64,000 nucleotides of DNA, taken from NCBI GenBank assembly GCA_002342665.1, contig DDQK01000001.1, forward strand, positions 25,079 through 89,078, given 5' to 3'. The position numbers were made by a program, and so were the translations under genes. Source of the stretch: Prevotella sp. UBA2444. GTDB lineage: Bacteria; Bacteroidota; Bacteroidia; Bacteroidales; Bacteroidaceae. Below, piece after piece: positions 35,329-43,524 of the stretch; within the stretch, counting starts at the first letter, position 1; each line of letters starts with the position of its first letter. Below the pieces are notes generated by a model. The model saw only the letters and a list, made by a program, of their open reading frames with translations, was not told the DNA's origin and did no database searches.

Positions 35329-36078
35329 ATGAAATTTATCAGTTGGAATGTGAATGGTTTGCGTGCCTGCGAGGGCAAGGGATTCAGCGATGTCTTCAGA
35401 CAGTTGGATGCTGACTTCTTCTGCTTGCAGGAGACAAAGATGCAGGCGGGTCAGCTCGACCTGGCCTTCGAGGGTTACAAGAGTTATTGGAACTATGCCG
35501 AGAAGAAGGGTTACTCGGGTACGGCCATCTTCACCCGACGGCCGCCTCTCAGTGTGACGTACGGTATCGGCATCGAAGAGCACGACCATGAGGGGCGTGT
35601 GATTACATTGGAGATGGAGGATTTCTATCTGGTTTGCTGCTACACCCCTAATTCGCAGGACGGCCTGAAGCGGCTGGACTATCGCATGAGGTGGGAGGAC
35701 GACTTTCGCGGCTATCTCGGACGGCTTGACGCCGTGAAGCCCGTTATCTTGTGCGGCGACCTGAACGTGGCCCATGAAGAGATTGACCTGAAGAACCCCA
35801 AGACGAATCACCAGAATGCGGGATTCACCGACGAGGAGCGGGGGAAGATGACTACCCTGTTAGGGAGTGGATTCACCGATTCGTTTCGCTGGAAGTATCC
35901 TGAGGAGGTGAAGTACTCCTGGTGGTCATACCGCTTCCAGGCCAGGCAGAAGAACGTGGGGTGGAGGATAGACTACTTCATCATCTCCGACCGTCTTAGG
36001 GAGCGCATCGCAGAAGCAAAAATACATACTGACATCATGGGGAGTGACCACTGTCCGGTGGAACTGGAACTTCGCTGA
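35329..36078 (+). CDS. xth: Exodeoxyribonuclease III
   Basis: The 249-residue protein begins [13 protein letters not shown] and has the exonuclease III/AP endonuclease motifs: [33 protein letters not shown], and the final [11 protein letters not shown]. It incises abasic sites and degrades 3' ends in base-excision repair. Three start codons are stacked (GTG 35323, ATG 35326, ATG 35329); the last matches the usual N-terminus. Its stop codon lies within the first regulator box of the downstream VTC operon. Confidence 0.95.
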   Translation: MKFISWNVNGLRACEGKGFSDVFRQLDADFFCLQETKMQAGQLDLAFEGYKSYWNYAEKKGYSGTAIFTRRPPLSVTYGIGIEEHDHEGRVITLEMEDFYLVCCYTPNSQDGLKRLDYRMRWEDDFRGYLGRLDAVKPVILCGDLNVAHEEIDLKNPKTNHQNAGFTDEERGKMTTLLGSGFTDSFRWKYPEEVKYSWWSYRFQARQKNVGWRIDYFIISDRLRERIAEAKIHTDIMGSDHCPVELELR

Positions 36079-36136
36079 ATGAATCGGGCGATTCGCTGAA
36101 TAAAGTTGCGAGTCGCCCGTTTTCGTCTTACCTTTG
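36071..36136 (+). promoter_or_regulatory. LytTR-type operator plus promoter of the VTC operon
   Basis: TTCGCTGAA occurs at 36071-36079 and 36092-36100 (9-bp direct repeats, 12-bp spacer), then 28 bp, then TACCTTTG at 36129-36136. CGGGCGA/TCGCCCG (36085-36091/36113-36119) form an inverted repeat around the second box. The same spacing occurs at the LytS/LytTR operon. The first box overlaps the xth stop codon. Confidence 0.7.
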
Positions 36137-36167
36137 CATCAGAAAACTTAAAAAACAAAGGTAAGAC

Positions 36168-36953
36168 ATGAAAGAGATACTGAATAACTTCGACCCCATC
36201 ACGCTGGAGCAGATGAGTGACATCCGGCTGATGAATCGCACAGACACCAAGTTTGTCACCACCACCGAACAGTTGCGCCAACTGTTGACGATGGCCCGGC
36301 AGGACTACTACGTGCAGGATATCGACGGCGAGCGCATCGCACCGTATTACACTCTATACTTTGACACGCAGGACTGTGCGATGTATGCCGCCCACGAGGC
36401 CGGCCACACTAACCGTCAGAAGCTCCGCATACGCAGCTACGTGAACTCAGGTCTGAACTTCCTCGAGGTGAAGACGAAGAATAATCATGGCCGTACGAAG
36501 AAGAAGCGCGTGCTGGTACATGAGTTCGACCCGATGAATCCGGAGCGAGGCATCTGCTTCCGCTGCCAGTCGAGGGAGTTCTGCGAGTACGACGAGTTTC
36601 TCCGCTCCAACCTGCAGTACGACCCCTTTACACTCTCTGAGCAGCTGGAGAACCGCTTCGACCGCATCACTCTGGTGAACAAGGGGCTGACGGAACGACT
36701 GACAATCGACACCAACCTCAGGTTCCATAACGTAGCTACGGACAACTACCGATTTCTGGACAATATCGTAATCATCGAGCTGAAACGCGACGGACGTGTG
36801 CCCTCGCCGATACTCGACATGCTGAAGCAGCTGCGCATCAAGCCTCAGGGATTCTCGAAGTACACCATTGGTTCTGCCATGACCAACGACTGTCTACACT
36901 GCAACAGACTGAAACCCCGTCTGCATACCATCGAACGCATCATGGCGGCATAG
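36168..36953 (+). CDS. VTC-domain protein (polyphosphate polymerase-like)
   Basis: The 261-residue protein matches the VTC domain, a tunnel enzyme fold of the triphosphate-tunnel class. It has RTDTKFV near the start, YYTLYFDTQD, KLRIRSYV, FLEVKTKNN with a Lys/Arg-rich strand, and RITLVNKGLTERLTIDTNL near residue 165. The yeast homologue makes polyphosphate from ATP; bacterial versions usually sit with DUF4956 and CotH-type genes and their product is not settled. Here it is followed by DUF4956 and DUF2490 genes, in an operon with a LytTR-type promoter. Confidence 0.9.
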   Translation: MKEILNNFDPITLEQMSDIRLMNRTDTKFVTTTEQLRQLLTMARQDYYVQDIDGERIAPYYTLYFDTQDCAMYAAHEAGHTNRQKLRIRSYVNSGLNFLEVKTKNNHGRTKKKRVLVHEFDPMNPERGICFRCQSREFCEYDEFLRSNLQYDPFTLSEQLENRFDRITLVNKGLTERLTIDTNLRFHNVATDNYRFLDNIVIIELKRDGRVPSPILDMLKQLRIKPQGFSKYTIGSAMTNDCLHCNRLKPRLHTIERIMAA

Positions 36954-37002
36954 GTTAACGTCCCCCCTTCATCAATATAACATTTAAATATAGTTCAGAA
37001 TT

Positions 37003-37662
37003 ATGGAATATATCACATTGACAAATAGCTACGCCATGATGCTTGTGCGTCTGGTGATCAGCATCGCCTTCACATGGCTTATCATCGACAAACTGTACTA
37101 CGCCAAGAGTCACCGACGCGACTTCAGGTTCACGTTTATGCTCATCCCAGTGGCCATTTTCTTCATCGTGTTCTTCATGATCTTCGTACTTGAGGATATG
37201 AAAGGAAAGACATCGATGGGTGTGGGCATCGGACTCTTCGGCATCTTCTCCATCATGCGCTACCGTACTGATACCATGCCTGTGCGTGAGATGACATACC
37301 TTTTTATTACGATTGCACTGGCTGTGGTGAATGCCGTATCTGTAGAGGTGTCACTTTTCGAGGTGGTGCTTACCAACGTGGTGGTCACCCTTTGTGTGTG
37401 GGGCTGCGAGCGGCAGCTGAAGCTGGGAGCCACGAAGCTCATCCAGTACGACCGTATAGAGTTGATTATCCCTGAGCGTCGCGAGGAACTGGTGGCCGAT
37501 CTGGAGAAGCGTCTGGGTGTGAAGGTGAAAGGTGTGAGCATCGGGGCTATCGATTTCCTGAAAGATATGGCGATGATTAAGATTACCTATGAGGGAGAGC
37601 AGGCCGACCGTGAGATTTCGAACATCACGAAGCTCTCGAAGAGCCAGCTGACGGAATTCTGA
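37003..37662 (+). CDS. DUF4956 membrane protein
   Basis: The 219-residue product has about four membrane helices in the first 130 residues (MLVRLVISIAFTWLIIDKLYY; IFFIVFFMIFVLEDM; TYLFITIALAVVNAV) with the motif MGVGIGLFGIFSIMRYRTDTMPVREMTYLF typical of DUF4956. A soluble C-terminal part resembles a ferredoxin-like/BT4734-unrelated domain with IGAIDFLKDMAMIKITY. DUF4956 proteins accompany VTC proteins in many bacteria, suggesting a membrane partner for polymer synthesis or sensing. It lies 49 bp after the VTC gene. Confidence 0.88.
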   Translation: MEYITLTNSYAMMLVRLVISIAFTWLIIDKLYYAKSHRRDFRFTFMLIPVAIFFIVFFMIFVLEDMKGKTSMGVGIGLFGIFSIMRYRTDTMPVREMTYLFITIALAVVNAVSVEVSLFEVVLTNVVVTLCVWGCERQLKLGATKLIQYDRIELIIPERREELVADLEKRLGVKVKGVSIGAIDFLKDMAMIKITYEGEQADREISNITKLSKSQLTEF

Positions 37663-37690
37663 ATGAGTTAATAATTAGGAGTTAGGAGTT

Positions 37691-38473
37691 ATGAAACGAC
37701 TATTGGTTATAATATTCACTGTTCACAGTTCACTATTCACTGCACTCGCGCAGGACGACTTCGGTCTCGACTTCGCCCTCGAAGCCCAGAAGAAACTGAC
37801 ACAGAATCTGTCGCTCTCGCTGGAAGGCGAACTTCGCACCCGTGACAATACCAAGACTGTCGACCGCTGGAGTCTGGGAGTGGGGGCAGACTATAAACTG
37901 ACGAAATGGCTCAAGGGCTCGGCCAGCTACATCTTTATCTACGACAACAACGAGCGCACCAGTTACTTCGATGCAACTGACGATGAGGTGATCGATGGCG
38001 ATGCCGACGAAGGTGACGCCAAGAAGCAGGGCAAATACTTGGCACCGCGACACCGCTTCAACGTGTCGCTGACGTTCGATAAGAAACTCTTCGGCGACTT
38101 CCGTTTCTCGCTGCGTGAGCGCTGGCAGTACACCTACAGACCATCGTACACCGTAGACGAGCGATGGAGTTTTCTCGACAATGCCTACGATGGCAAGGAA
38201 CACACCTACAGTGGTAAGGGAAAGAGTGTGCTGAGGAGCAGGTTGCAGGTGGAGTACGACAAGAAAGGCCTGAAACTGACGCCCTATGCCAATGTGGAGT
38301 TCTTCAACGCCTGGAGCCTGCAGAAGACGCGTTTCAACGTGGGCCTTGATTACAAACTATCGAAACAACACACTATCGGAGGCTTCTACCGCTATCAGAC
38401 GGTACGCAGTGATGACGATGACTACGAGCCCAACATCCACATGATAGGCGTGATGTATAAGTTCAAATTTTAA
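37691..38473 (+). CDS. DUF2490 outer-membrane protein
   Basis: The 260-residue product has a signal peptide ending TALAQ followed by barrel-like strands (LSLSLEGELRTRDN, RFNVSLTFDKKLFGDFRFSLRERWQY, HTIGGFYRYQT) and a final Phe (YKFKF), typical of outer-membrane barrels and of DUF2490. The core of the signal peptide (FTVHSSLFTALAQ) is encoded by short TTCAC repeats. It ends the VTC operon. The start is preceded by two tandem TTAGGAG units, one of the few Shine-Dalgarno-like sites in this window. Confidence 0.85.
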   Translation: MKRLLVIIFTVHSSLFTALAQDDFGLDFALEAQKKLTQNLSLSLEGELRTRDNTKTVDRWSLGVGADYKLTKWLKGSASYIFIYDNNERTSYFDATDDEVIDGDADEGDAKKQGKYLAPRHRFNVSLTFDKKLFGDFRFSLRERWQYTYRPSYTVDERWSFLDNAYDGKEHTYSGKGKSVLRSRLQVEYDKKGLKLTPYANVEFFNAWSLQKTRFNVGLDYKLSKQHTIGGFYRYQTVRSDDDDYEPNIHMIGVMYKFKF

Positions 38474-38494
38474 GGGCACCAATCGGTGCCCTTA
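38471..38494. terminator. Bidirectional terminator between the DUF2490 gene and aldA
   Basis: TAAGGGCACC (38471-38480) pairs over 10 bp with GGTGCCCTTA (38485-38494) around a 4-nt loop. The DUF2490 stop codon is in the left arm. Confidence 0.85.
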
Positions 38495-38499
38495 AAAAT

Positions 38500-39942
38500 T
38501 TACATATCCTCGTAGGTGTCGAGGTAGGTGACGTGGGTTACGAGGTATTCCTCTACGCCGTGCTTACCATCGGCACCGCCGATACCACTCTTCTTCACAC
38601 CAGCATGGAAGCCTTGGATGGCCTCGAAGTGCTCGCGGTTGATGTAGGTCTCGCCGAACTCCAGTTCGCGGCAGGCCTTCGTGGCAATGTTCAGGTCCTT
38701 GGTGAAGATGGATGAGGCCAGACCGTACTCACAGTCGTTGGCCCATTCAATGGCCTGATCGATGGTGTCGAACTCTACCAACGGAATCACGGGGCCGAAG
38801 GTCTCTTCGTGGATGATGTCCATATCCTGTGTGCAGTTGTCGAGGACGGTGGCAGCATAGAAATAGCCCTTCTCTCCAACACGCTTGCCGCCGCAGAGCA
38901 ACTTGGCACCCTGCTTGATGGCGCGCTCCACCTTCTCAGTGACGCTCTCCAGGGCGCGGGCTTCTACCAGCGGTCCCATGTCGACAGAAGCATCCTGGCA
39001 GGGGTCGCCCACCTTCACGGCAGCCATCTTCTTGACGAGAATCTCGGTAAAGGCCTCTTTTACCTCCTTCTGTACATAGACGCGTTCAGCATTGTTGCAA
39101 ATCTGGCCATTATTGCCGATACGGCTGTCGACAATCCACTGGGCTGCACGCTCCAGGTCGGCATCCTTACAGACGATGGCAGGAGCCTTTCCACCCAGTT
39201 CGAGGCTGACCTTGGTGATGTTCTTCGAGGCAGCGGCCATGATGCTCTCGCCAGCGCCTACAGAGCCCGTCACCGATACGATATCGATCTTCGGGCTTCC
39301 AGCCATCTCATTGCCGATGACGGAGCCTCGGCCTGTGACAATATTGATGACACCTGCGGGCAGTCCCACCTCGTCAACAATCTTGGCAAACTCCGTGCAG
39401 TTCTCAGGAGTGATCTGCGAAGGCTTGATGACGATGGTGCAACCTGCGATAAGTGCGGCACCAGCCTTGCGGGCGATGAGGAAGAAGGGGAAGTTCCAGG
39501 GCAGGATACCAGCCACCACGCCGATGGGCTTCTTGGTGAGTAGGATGGTCTCATTGGGACGGTCGGAGGGGATGATTTCTCCTTCGATGTGGCGGGCGAA
39601 GCTGGCCATATATTCGAAATAAGAGATGGTGGCGCCTACCTCGATGGAGGCCCAATTGCGGGTCTTTCCTTGCTCGCGCATAATGATTTCGGTAAACTCA
39701 TTCTCACGGGCCTTGATGCCTGCGGCAATCTTCAGCAGATAGCCGGCACGCTCGATGGCGGGAGTCTTGGCCCAGGCCTTCTGGGCAGCTCGCGCTGCAT
39801 CCAGGGCGCGGTTTACGTCCTCCACTGTGCCTTCAGGCTGGCGGGAGATGACTTCTTCGGTAGAAGGGTTCAACACGTCAATCCACTTGCCGTTCGAGCT
39901 CTCGCAGAACTGGCCGTTGATGTACATCTTTAAATCTTTCAT
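38500..39942 (-). CDS. aldA: Aldehyde dehydrogenase, lactaldehyde dehydrogenase type
   Basis: The 480-residue protein follows E. coli AldA closely along its whole length (EGEIIPSDRPNE, LPWNFPFFLIARK, LELGGKAPAIV, GFHAGVKKSGIGGADGKHG). The catalytic Cys lies in GQICNNAERVYV and the Glu in LELGG. It oxidises L-lactaldehyde from fucose and rhamnose breakdown, or glycolaldehyde, with NAD. It is a single gene between terminators; the sugar operons are elsewhere. Confidence 0.93.
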   Translation of the reverse strand: MKDLKMYINGQFCESSNGKWIDVLNPSTEEVISRQPEGTVEDVNRALDAARAAQKAWAKTPAIERAGYLLKIAAGIKARENEFTEIIMREQGKTRNWASIEVGATISYFEYMASFARHIEGEIIPSDRPNETILLTKKPIGVVAGILPWNFPFFLIARKAGAALIAGCTIVIKPSQITPENCTEFAKIVDEVGLPAGVINIVTGRGSVIGNEMAGSPKIDIVSVTGSVGAGESIMAAASKNITKVSLELGGKAPAIVCKDADLERAAQWIVDSRIGNNGQICNNAERVYVQKEVKEAFTEILVKKMAAVKVGDPCQDASVDMGPLVEARALESVTEKVERAIKQGAKLLCGGKRVGEKGYFYAATVLDNCTQDMDIIHEETFGPVIPLVEFDTIDQAIEWANDCEYGLASSIFTKDLNIATKACRELEFGETYINREHFEAIQGFHAGVKKSGIGGADGKHGVEEYLVTHVTYLDTYEDM

Positions 39943-39992
39943 AAGCGTTTTGTTTTAGTGTATAGGATAAGTTTGGGTTTTTAAATCGTCAG

Positions 39993-40000
39993 CAAAAATA
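39993..40000 (-). promoter_or_regulatory. -7 element of aldA
   Basis: TATTTTTG followed by C on the minus strand, 50 bp before the ATG and just after the dsbD terminator. Confidence 0.6.
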
Positions 40001-40004
40001 CAAA

Positions 40005-40040
40005 TAAAAAACGAGACTGCAAATGTCAGCCCCGTTTTTT
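40005..40040. terminator. Terminator of the tlpA-dsbD operon
   Basis: AACGAGACTG (40010-40019) pairs over 10 positions, with two G-T pairs, with 40027-40036; T runs flank both sides, so it can work either way. Confidence 0.85.
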
Positions 40041-40057
40041 AATATATTTTTATATTC

Positions 40058-42136
40058 TTATTGTGCTTTGTATTGCTTGAGCCCTTCGTCGAGGAAGTCA
40101 ATGTAGGCCTGTATGTCTTCATCGTAGGCTTTGCTGCCAGCGAGAGGTTTGCCGGTAACGGGATGGAGCATCACGTAGAAAGGTTGTGCATTGGCACTGA
40201 ACTTATGGCTCTGCAGATAGCTCCACTTGGCCCCAATGGTGCGCAAGGTGCGCGTCTGTCCCTGTTCGTCGGTAACCACCATCGGCTCTGGTAGCGGTGT
40301 CTTGTCGTCGACATAAAGGGAGATGAGTACAAAATCCTTCGTTAGTTTGTCAGCTACGATGGGATCAGTCCATACGGCAGCCTCCATCTTTCGGCAGTTC
40401 ACGCAGCCGAAGCCTGTGAAATCGATGAGTACCGGCTTGCCTTCGGCACGGGCGGCAGCCATACCCAGTTCGTAGTCTTTGTACTTGGCCTCTACCACTC
40501 GGGTGTTGAGATTGAAATCCTGTGTGCTCATGGGCGGTGCAAAGGCACTCACGGCCTTACAGGGAGCTCCCCAGAGTCCGGGCAGCATATATATGGCGAA
40601 AGCCAGTGAACAGAGTCCTCCCATAATGCAGATGACGGGCATCGGCTTATGAAGCTCGCCGCCAATCTCGTCTTCTTGGAACTTCAGCCAGCCGCAGAGG
40701 TAGGCTCCCAAGAGACCGAAGATGACAATCCATAGCGAGAGGAATACTTCGCGGTCAAGGATATGCCAGCCGTAAGCCAGGTCGGCCACCGAGAGGAATT
40801 TCTGGGCGAAAGCCAGTTCGATGAATCCCAGTACTACCTTCAATGTGGTCATCCATGATCCAGACTTGGGTGCCTGTTTCAGCCAGGCAGGGAACATGGC
40901 GAAGAGTGTGAAGGGCAGGGCCAGTGCCAGAGCGAATCCGAACATCCCGATGGCTGGTGCGAGCCAGTTGCCGCTGGTGGTGGTCTCTACTAGCAGCAGC
41001 CCGATGATAGGGGCTGTGCAGGAGAAGCTGACGAGCACCAGGGTGAAGGCCATGAGGAAGATGGAAATCAGTCCGGTAGTCTTGGTAGCCTTGGAGTCGA
41101 CATTGTTGGCCCAAGAGTCGGGCAACTTGATTTCGAACCATCCGAAGAAACTCATGGCGAAGACCACGAGCAACAAGAAGAGGAGAACGTTGAACACGGC
41201 ATTGGTAGACATGGCGTTCAGGGTGTCAGAACCGAAGATGGCTGTCACAAGCAACCCTAGGCTGAGGTAGATGACGATGATAGAGATGCCGTAGGTGATG
41301 GCATCGCGGATGCCTTTCTGCCTGTCGTTTTGCGAGCGCTTGAGGAAAAAGCTGACCGTCATCGGGATGATAGGCCAGATACATGGCATGCACACAGCCA
41401 GCAGACCGCCAATGAAACCCATCAGCAGGAGGTAGAGCAGGGAACTATTGCCGATATTTCCGGTTGTGGTGCCCAATGCGCGCAGTTCCTCCACTACGGG
41501 CTTCCAGAGGTCGGAGCCATCCTCCTGAATCTCTGGGAGGGAAGTGGATGGTTCTGTTACCGAGCCGTTATTAGTATTTCGTGCCGAGTCTCCTTGACTA
41601 CTGTCTTCCTTGGGCAAATTCTCTTTCAGCGGCAAAGCCTTCTCCGTGGCAGCATCCTTCGGACTTTCAGGTATGGCCACCTCCCTGGCTTTACCATGTC
41701 CTTTGAAGGATATCTCAGATGGGGGCAGACAACTCTCATCGTTGCAGGCACCGTATTCAAGATAGCAGTCAATGGCATAGTTGGGCTTGGTGAACTTCAC
41801 CTTCTGCACGAACGTCACGCTTTTTTCAAAGTAGCGCAACTCCATCTCGAACACTTTGTCGAATTGTCTGATTTCCTTACCTCTCGACAGCAGTGGGCCG
41901 ATAGTCTCCACGCCCTCTAGTTTGACTGCGTTGAATGTGGCAGAGATAGGTCCGTCACTGCCCAGGTTGGTGGAGTACACGTGCCACCCAGGATCGATAG
42001 TTGCCGAAAACACGATTTCACCCTCGCCACCTTTGAGCTCCTTTAGCTGCGAACTGAAATGAACGGGATCCATCATCTGTGCCTGAGCCATCAGACTCAG
42101 GATGCAGAGCAACAGGGTGGTGATGGTATTTCTCAT
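40058..42136 (-). CDS. dsbD: DsbD-family thiol:disulfide interchange protein
   Basis: The 692-residue protein has a signal peptide, an N-terminal DsbD-alpha-like domain with a Cys pair (CYLEYGACNDESCLPP, near residue 125), eight hydrophobic helices with the DsbD motif CMPCIWPIIPM in the first, and a C-terminal thioredoxin domain with CVNC (FGCVNCRKMEA, near residue 590). It moves electrons from cytoplasmic thioredoxin to periplasmic partners. It overlaps the TlpA-like gene by 4 bp, which fits a shared redox role. Confidence 0.95.
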   Translation of the reverse strand: MRNTITTLLLCILSLMAQAQMMDPVHFSSQLKELKGGEGEIVFSATIDPGWHVYSTNLGSDGPISATFNAVKLEGVETIGPLLSRGKEIRQFDKVFEMELRYFEKSVTFVQKVKFTKPNYAIDCYLEYGACNDESCLPPSEISFKGHGKAREVAIPESPKDAATEKALPLKENLPKEDSSQGDSARNTNNGSVTEPSTSLPEIQEDGSDLWKPVVEELRALGTTTGNIGNSSLLYLLLMGFIGGLLAVCMPCIWPIIPMTVSFFLKRSQNDRQKGIRDAITYGISIIVIYLSLGLLVTAIFGSDTLNAMSTNAVFNVLLFLLLVVFAMSFFGWFEIKLPDSWANNVDSKATKTTGLISIFLMAFTLVLVSFSCTAPIIGLLLVETTTSGNWLAPAIGMFGFALALALPFTLFAMFPAWLKQAPKSGSWMTTLKVVLGFIELAFAQKFLSVADLAYGWHILDREVFLSLWIVIFGLLGAYLCGWLKFQEDEIGGELHKPMPVICIMGGLCSLAFAIYMLPGLWGAPCKAVSAFAPPMSTQDFNLNTRVVEAKYKDYELGMAAARAEGKPVLIDFTGFGCVNCRKMEAAVWTDPIVADKLTKDFVLISLYVDDKTPLPEPMVVTDEQGQTRTLRTIGAKWSYLQSHKFSANAQPFYVMLHPVTGKPLAGSKAYDEDIQAYIDFLDEGLKQYKAQ

Positions 42137-42684
42137 TGCTTGAAGAGACTGTCGAGCAGAGTATAAAATGCAGGATCTTCACCAATAACGGTCTTGTAGA
42201 TCTTACCCTCGGGGTCGATAATGATCTTTGTGGGGAACCCTTGGATGGCATACGCCTCAAGAATCTTAGTGTCGCGAGGGTTGTAGACATGCAGCCAAGG
42301 CAGCTGATACTTCTCGACAGCGGCCTTCCACTTCTCCTGAGTATCGTTGCAGTCGATGCCCAGAATTTCGAACTTACCTTTATATTTCTCGTAGTAGTTC
42401 TTCATTTCGGAGAAACCCTTGATGCACCAAGGGCACCAGGAGCCCCAGAAATCGAGAATGACATACTTGCCACGCAGTGAGGAGAGTGCGAGGGGCTTGC
42501 CGTTGATGTCGTCGAGTGTGAAGTCGGGGGCCAGCTCGGTTCCTTCAGCTGCCTGCTGCTGAATAATAGCTTCTTCAGTTGGCTGCTGATTCTCTGTGTT
42601 CGTTACTTGTGTCTTCTGTCCGTTGTTGGCACAGCTGCTCATGGCAACCACAGCCAGCATCATACTGAGGAAAATCTTTTTCAT
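42133..42684 (-). CDS. TlpA-like thioredoxin-fold lipoprotein
   Basis: From Met at 42684 the product opens with a lipoprotein signal (MSSCANN). A thioredoxin-like domain of the AhpC/TlpA type follows, with active site WCPWC (WGSWCPWCIKGFSEM) and GFPTKIIIDPEGKIY. Tethered in the periplasm, it reduces oxidised cysteines, fed by the DsbD protein encoded next. A Met at 42702 is an alternative start. An acidic Gln/Thr-rich linker follows the lipid anchor. Confidence 0.92.
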   Translation of the reverse strand: MKKIFLSMMLAVVAMSSCANNGQKTQVTNTENQQPTEEAIIQQQAAEGTELAPDFTLDDINGKPLALSSLRGKYVILDFWGSWCPWCIKGFSEMKNYYEKYKGKFEILGIDCNDTQEKWKAAVEKYQLPWLHVYNPRDTKILEAYAIQGFPTKIIIDPEGKIYKTVIGEDPAFYTLLDSLFKQ

Positions 42685-42733
42685 ACGTTTGTTTATTCTC
42701 ATTAGTTTATTGCTCTACGTCGTTAAATCGGCG

Positions 42734-42741
42734 CAAAGATA
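42734..42741 (-). promoter_or_regulatory. -7 element of the tlpA-dsbD operon
   Basis: TATCTTTG followed by C on the minus strand, 49 bp before the ATG at 42684. Confidence 0.75.
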
Positions 42742-42783
42742 CACAAAATCCCTAAGACTCAGCAGGATTTAAGGAATTTTATG

Positions 42784-43524
42784 CTATTTCCCCAGGAACT
42801 TAGTGTTCAGATATTCATTGAAGGCTTCCTTGTAATTATCGCCGATAGGCAGGTAGGTGTCGGAATCCATGATGACGCGGTTTTTGTTCACCTCCTGTAT
42901 CATCTTCAGGTTGATGATGTAGGAGCGGTGTATACGCATGAAATAGGGTGGGAGATACTCCTCCATCTTTTTCATCGACAACAGTGTGACGATGGGCTTT
43001 GGCTGGCTCTCAAGGTGTATCTTCAAATACTCGCTCATGCCCTCGATGTAGCGGATGTCACTCACGGCGAGTTTCACCACGCGGTAGTCCGTCTTCACGA
43101 AAATGGTGTCGTCGGAGTCATTATCAGACAGTAATGCGGGAGTGGGCTCTTCCGTTGCGGGTGCTGCAGTCTTAAGGCGTTCCTGTAGACGGTTGGCCGC
43201 GCGTCGGAAGTCATCGAGTCCGAAGGGCTTGAGCAGATAGTCTACGGCATCCACTTTGAATCCCTCTACGGCATATTCTGAGTAGGCTGTGGTGAACACT
43301 ACCAGAGGGGGAGCGGCGAGAGATTTCACAAAGTCCATGCCGTTGAGATCGGGCATGTTGATATCGCAGAAGATGGCATCGATATTCTCCTGATTGAGGA
43401 TATCCTTGGCTTCGATGGCACTCTGGCACTCACCTGCGAGTTCGAGGAATGGGATTTTCTTAATGTAGGCAACGAGCTGTTGGAGTGCCAGGGGCTCGTC
43501 GTCGATGGCTAATACTTTAATCAT
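42784..43524 (-). CDS. LytTR-family response regulator
   Basis: The 246-residue protein has a receiver domain (LAIDDEPLALQQL; phospho-acceptor Asp54 in FCDINMPDLNG; Lys in YLLKPFGLDD) and a C-terminal LytTR DNA-binding domain (about residues 145-245: IFVKTDYRVVKLAVSDIRYIEG and HRSYIINLKMIQEV). LytTR proteins bind paired 9-bp direct repeats about two helical turns apart. Such repeats lie upstream of this very operon. It is the last gene, overlapping the kinase gene by 4 bp. Confidence 0.95.
   Translation of the reverse strand: MIKVLAIDDEPLALQQLVAYIKKIPFLELAGECQSAIEAKDILNQENIDAIFCDINMPDLNGMDFVKSLAAPPLVVFTTAYSEYAVEGFKVDAVDYLLKPFGLDDFRRAANRLQERLKTAAPATEEPTPALLSDNDSDDTIFVKTDYRVVKLAVSDIRYIEGMSEYLKIHLESQPKPIVTLLSMKKMEEYLPPYFMRIHRSYIINLKMIQEVNKNRVIMDSDTYLPIGDNYKEAFNEYLNTKFLGK

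Noticed and set aside
38809..39543. 244-codon open frame opposite aldA
   Set aside because: Antisense to conserved dehydrogenase motifs; no promoter.
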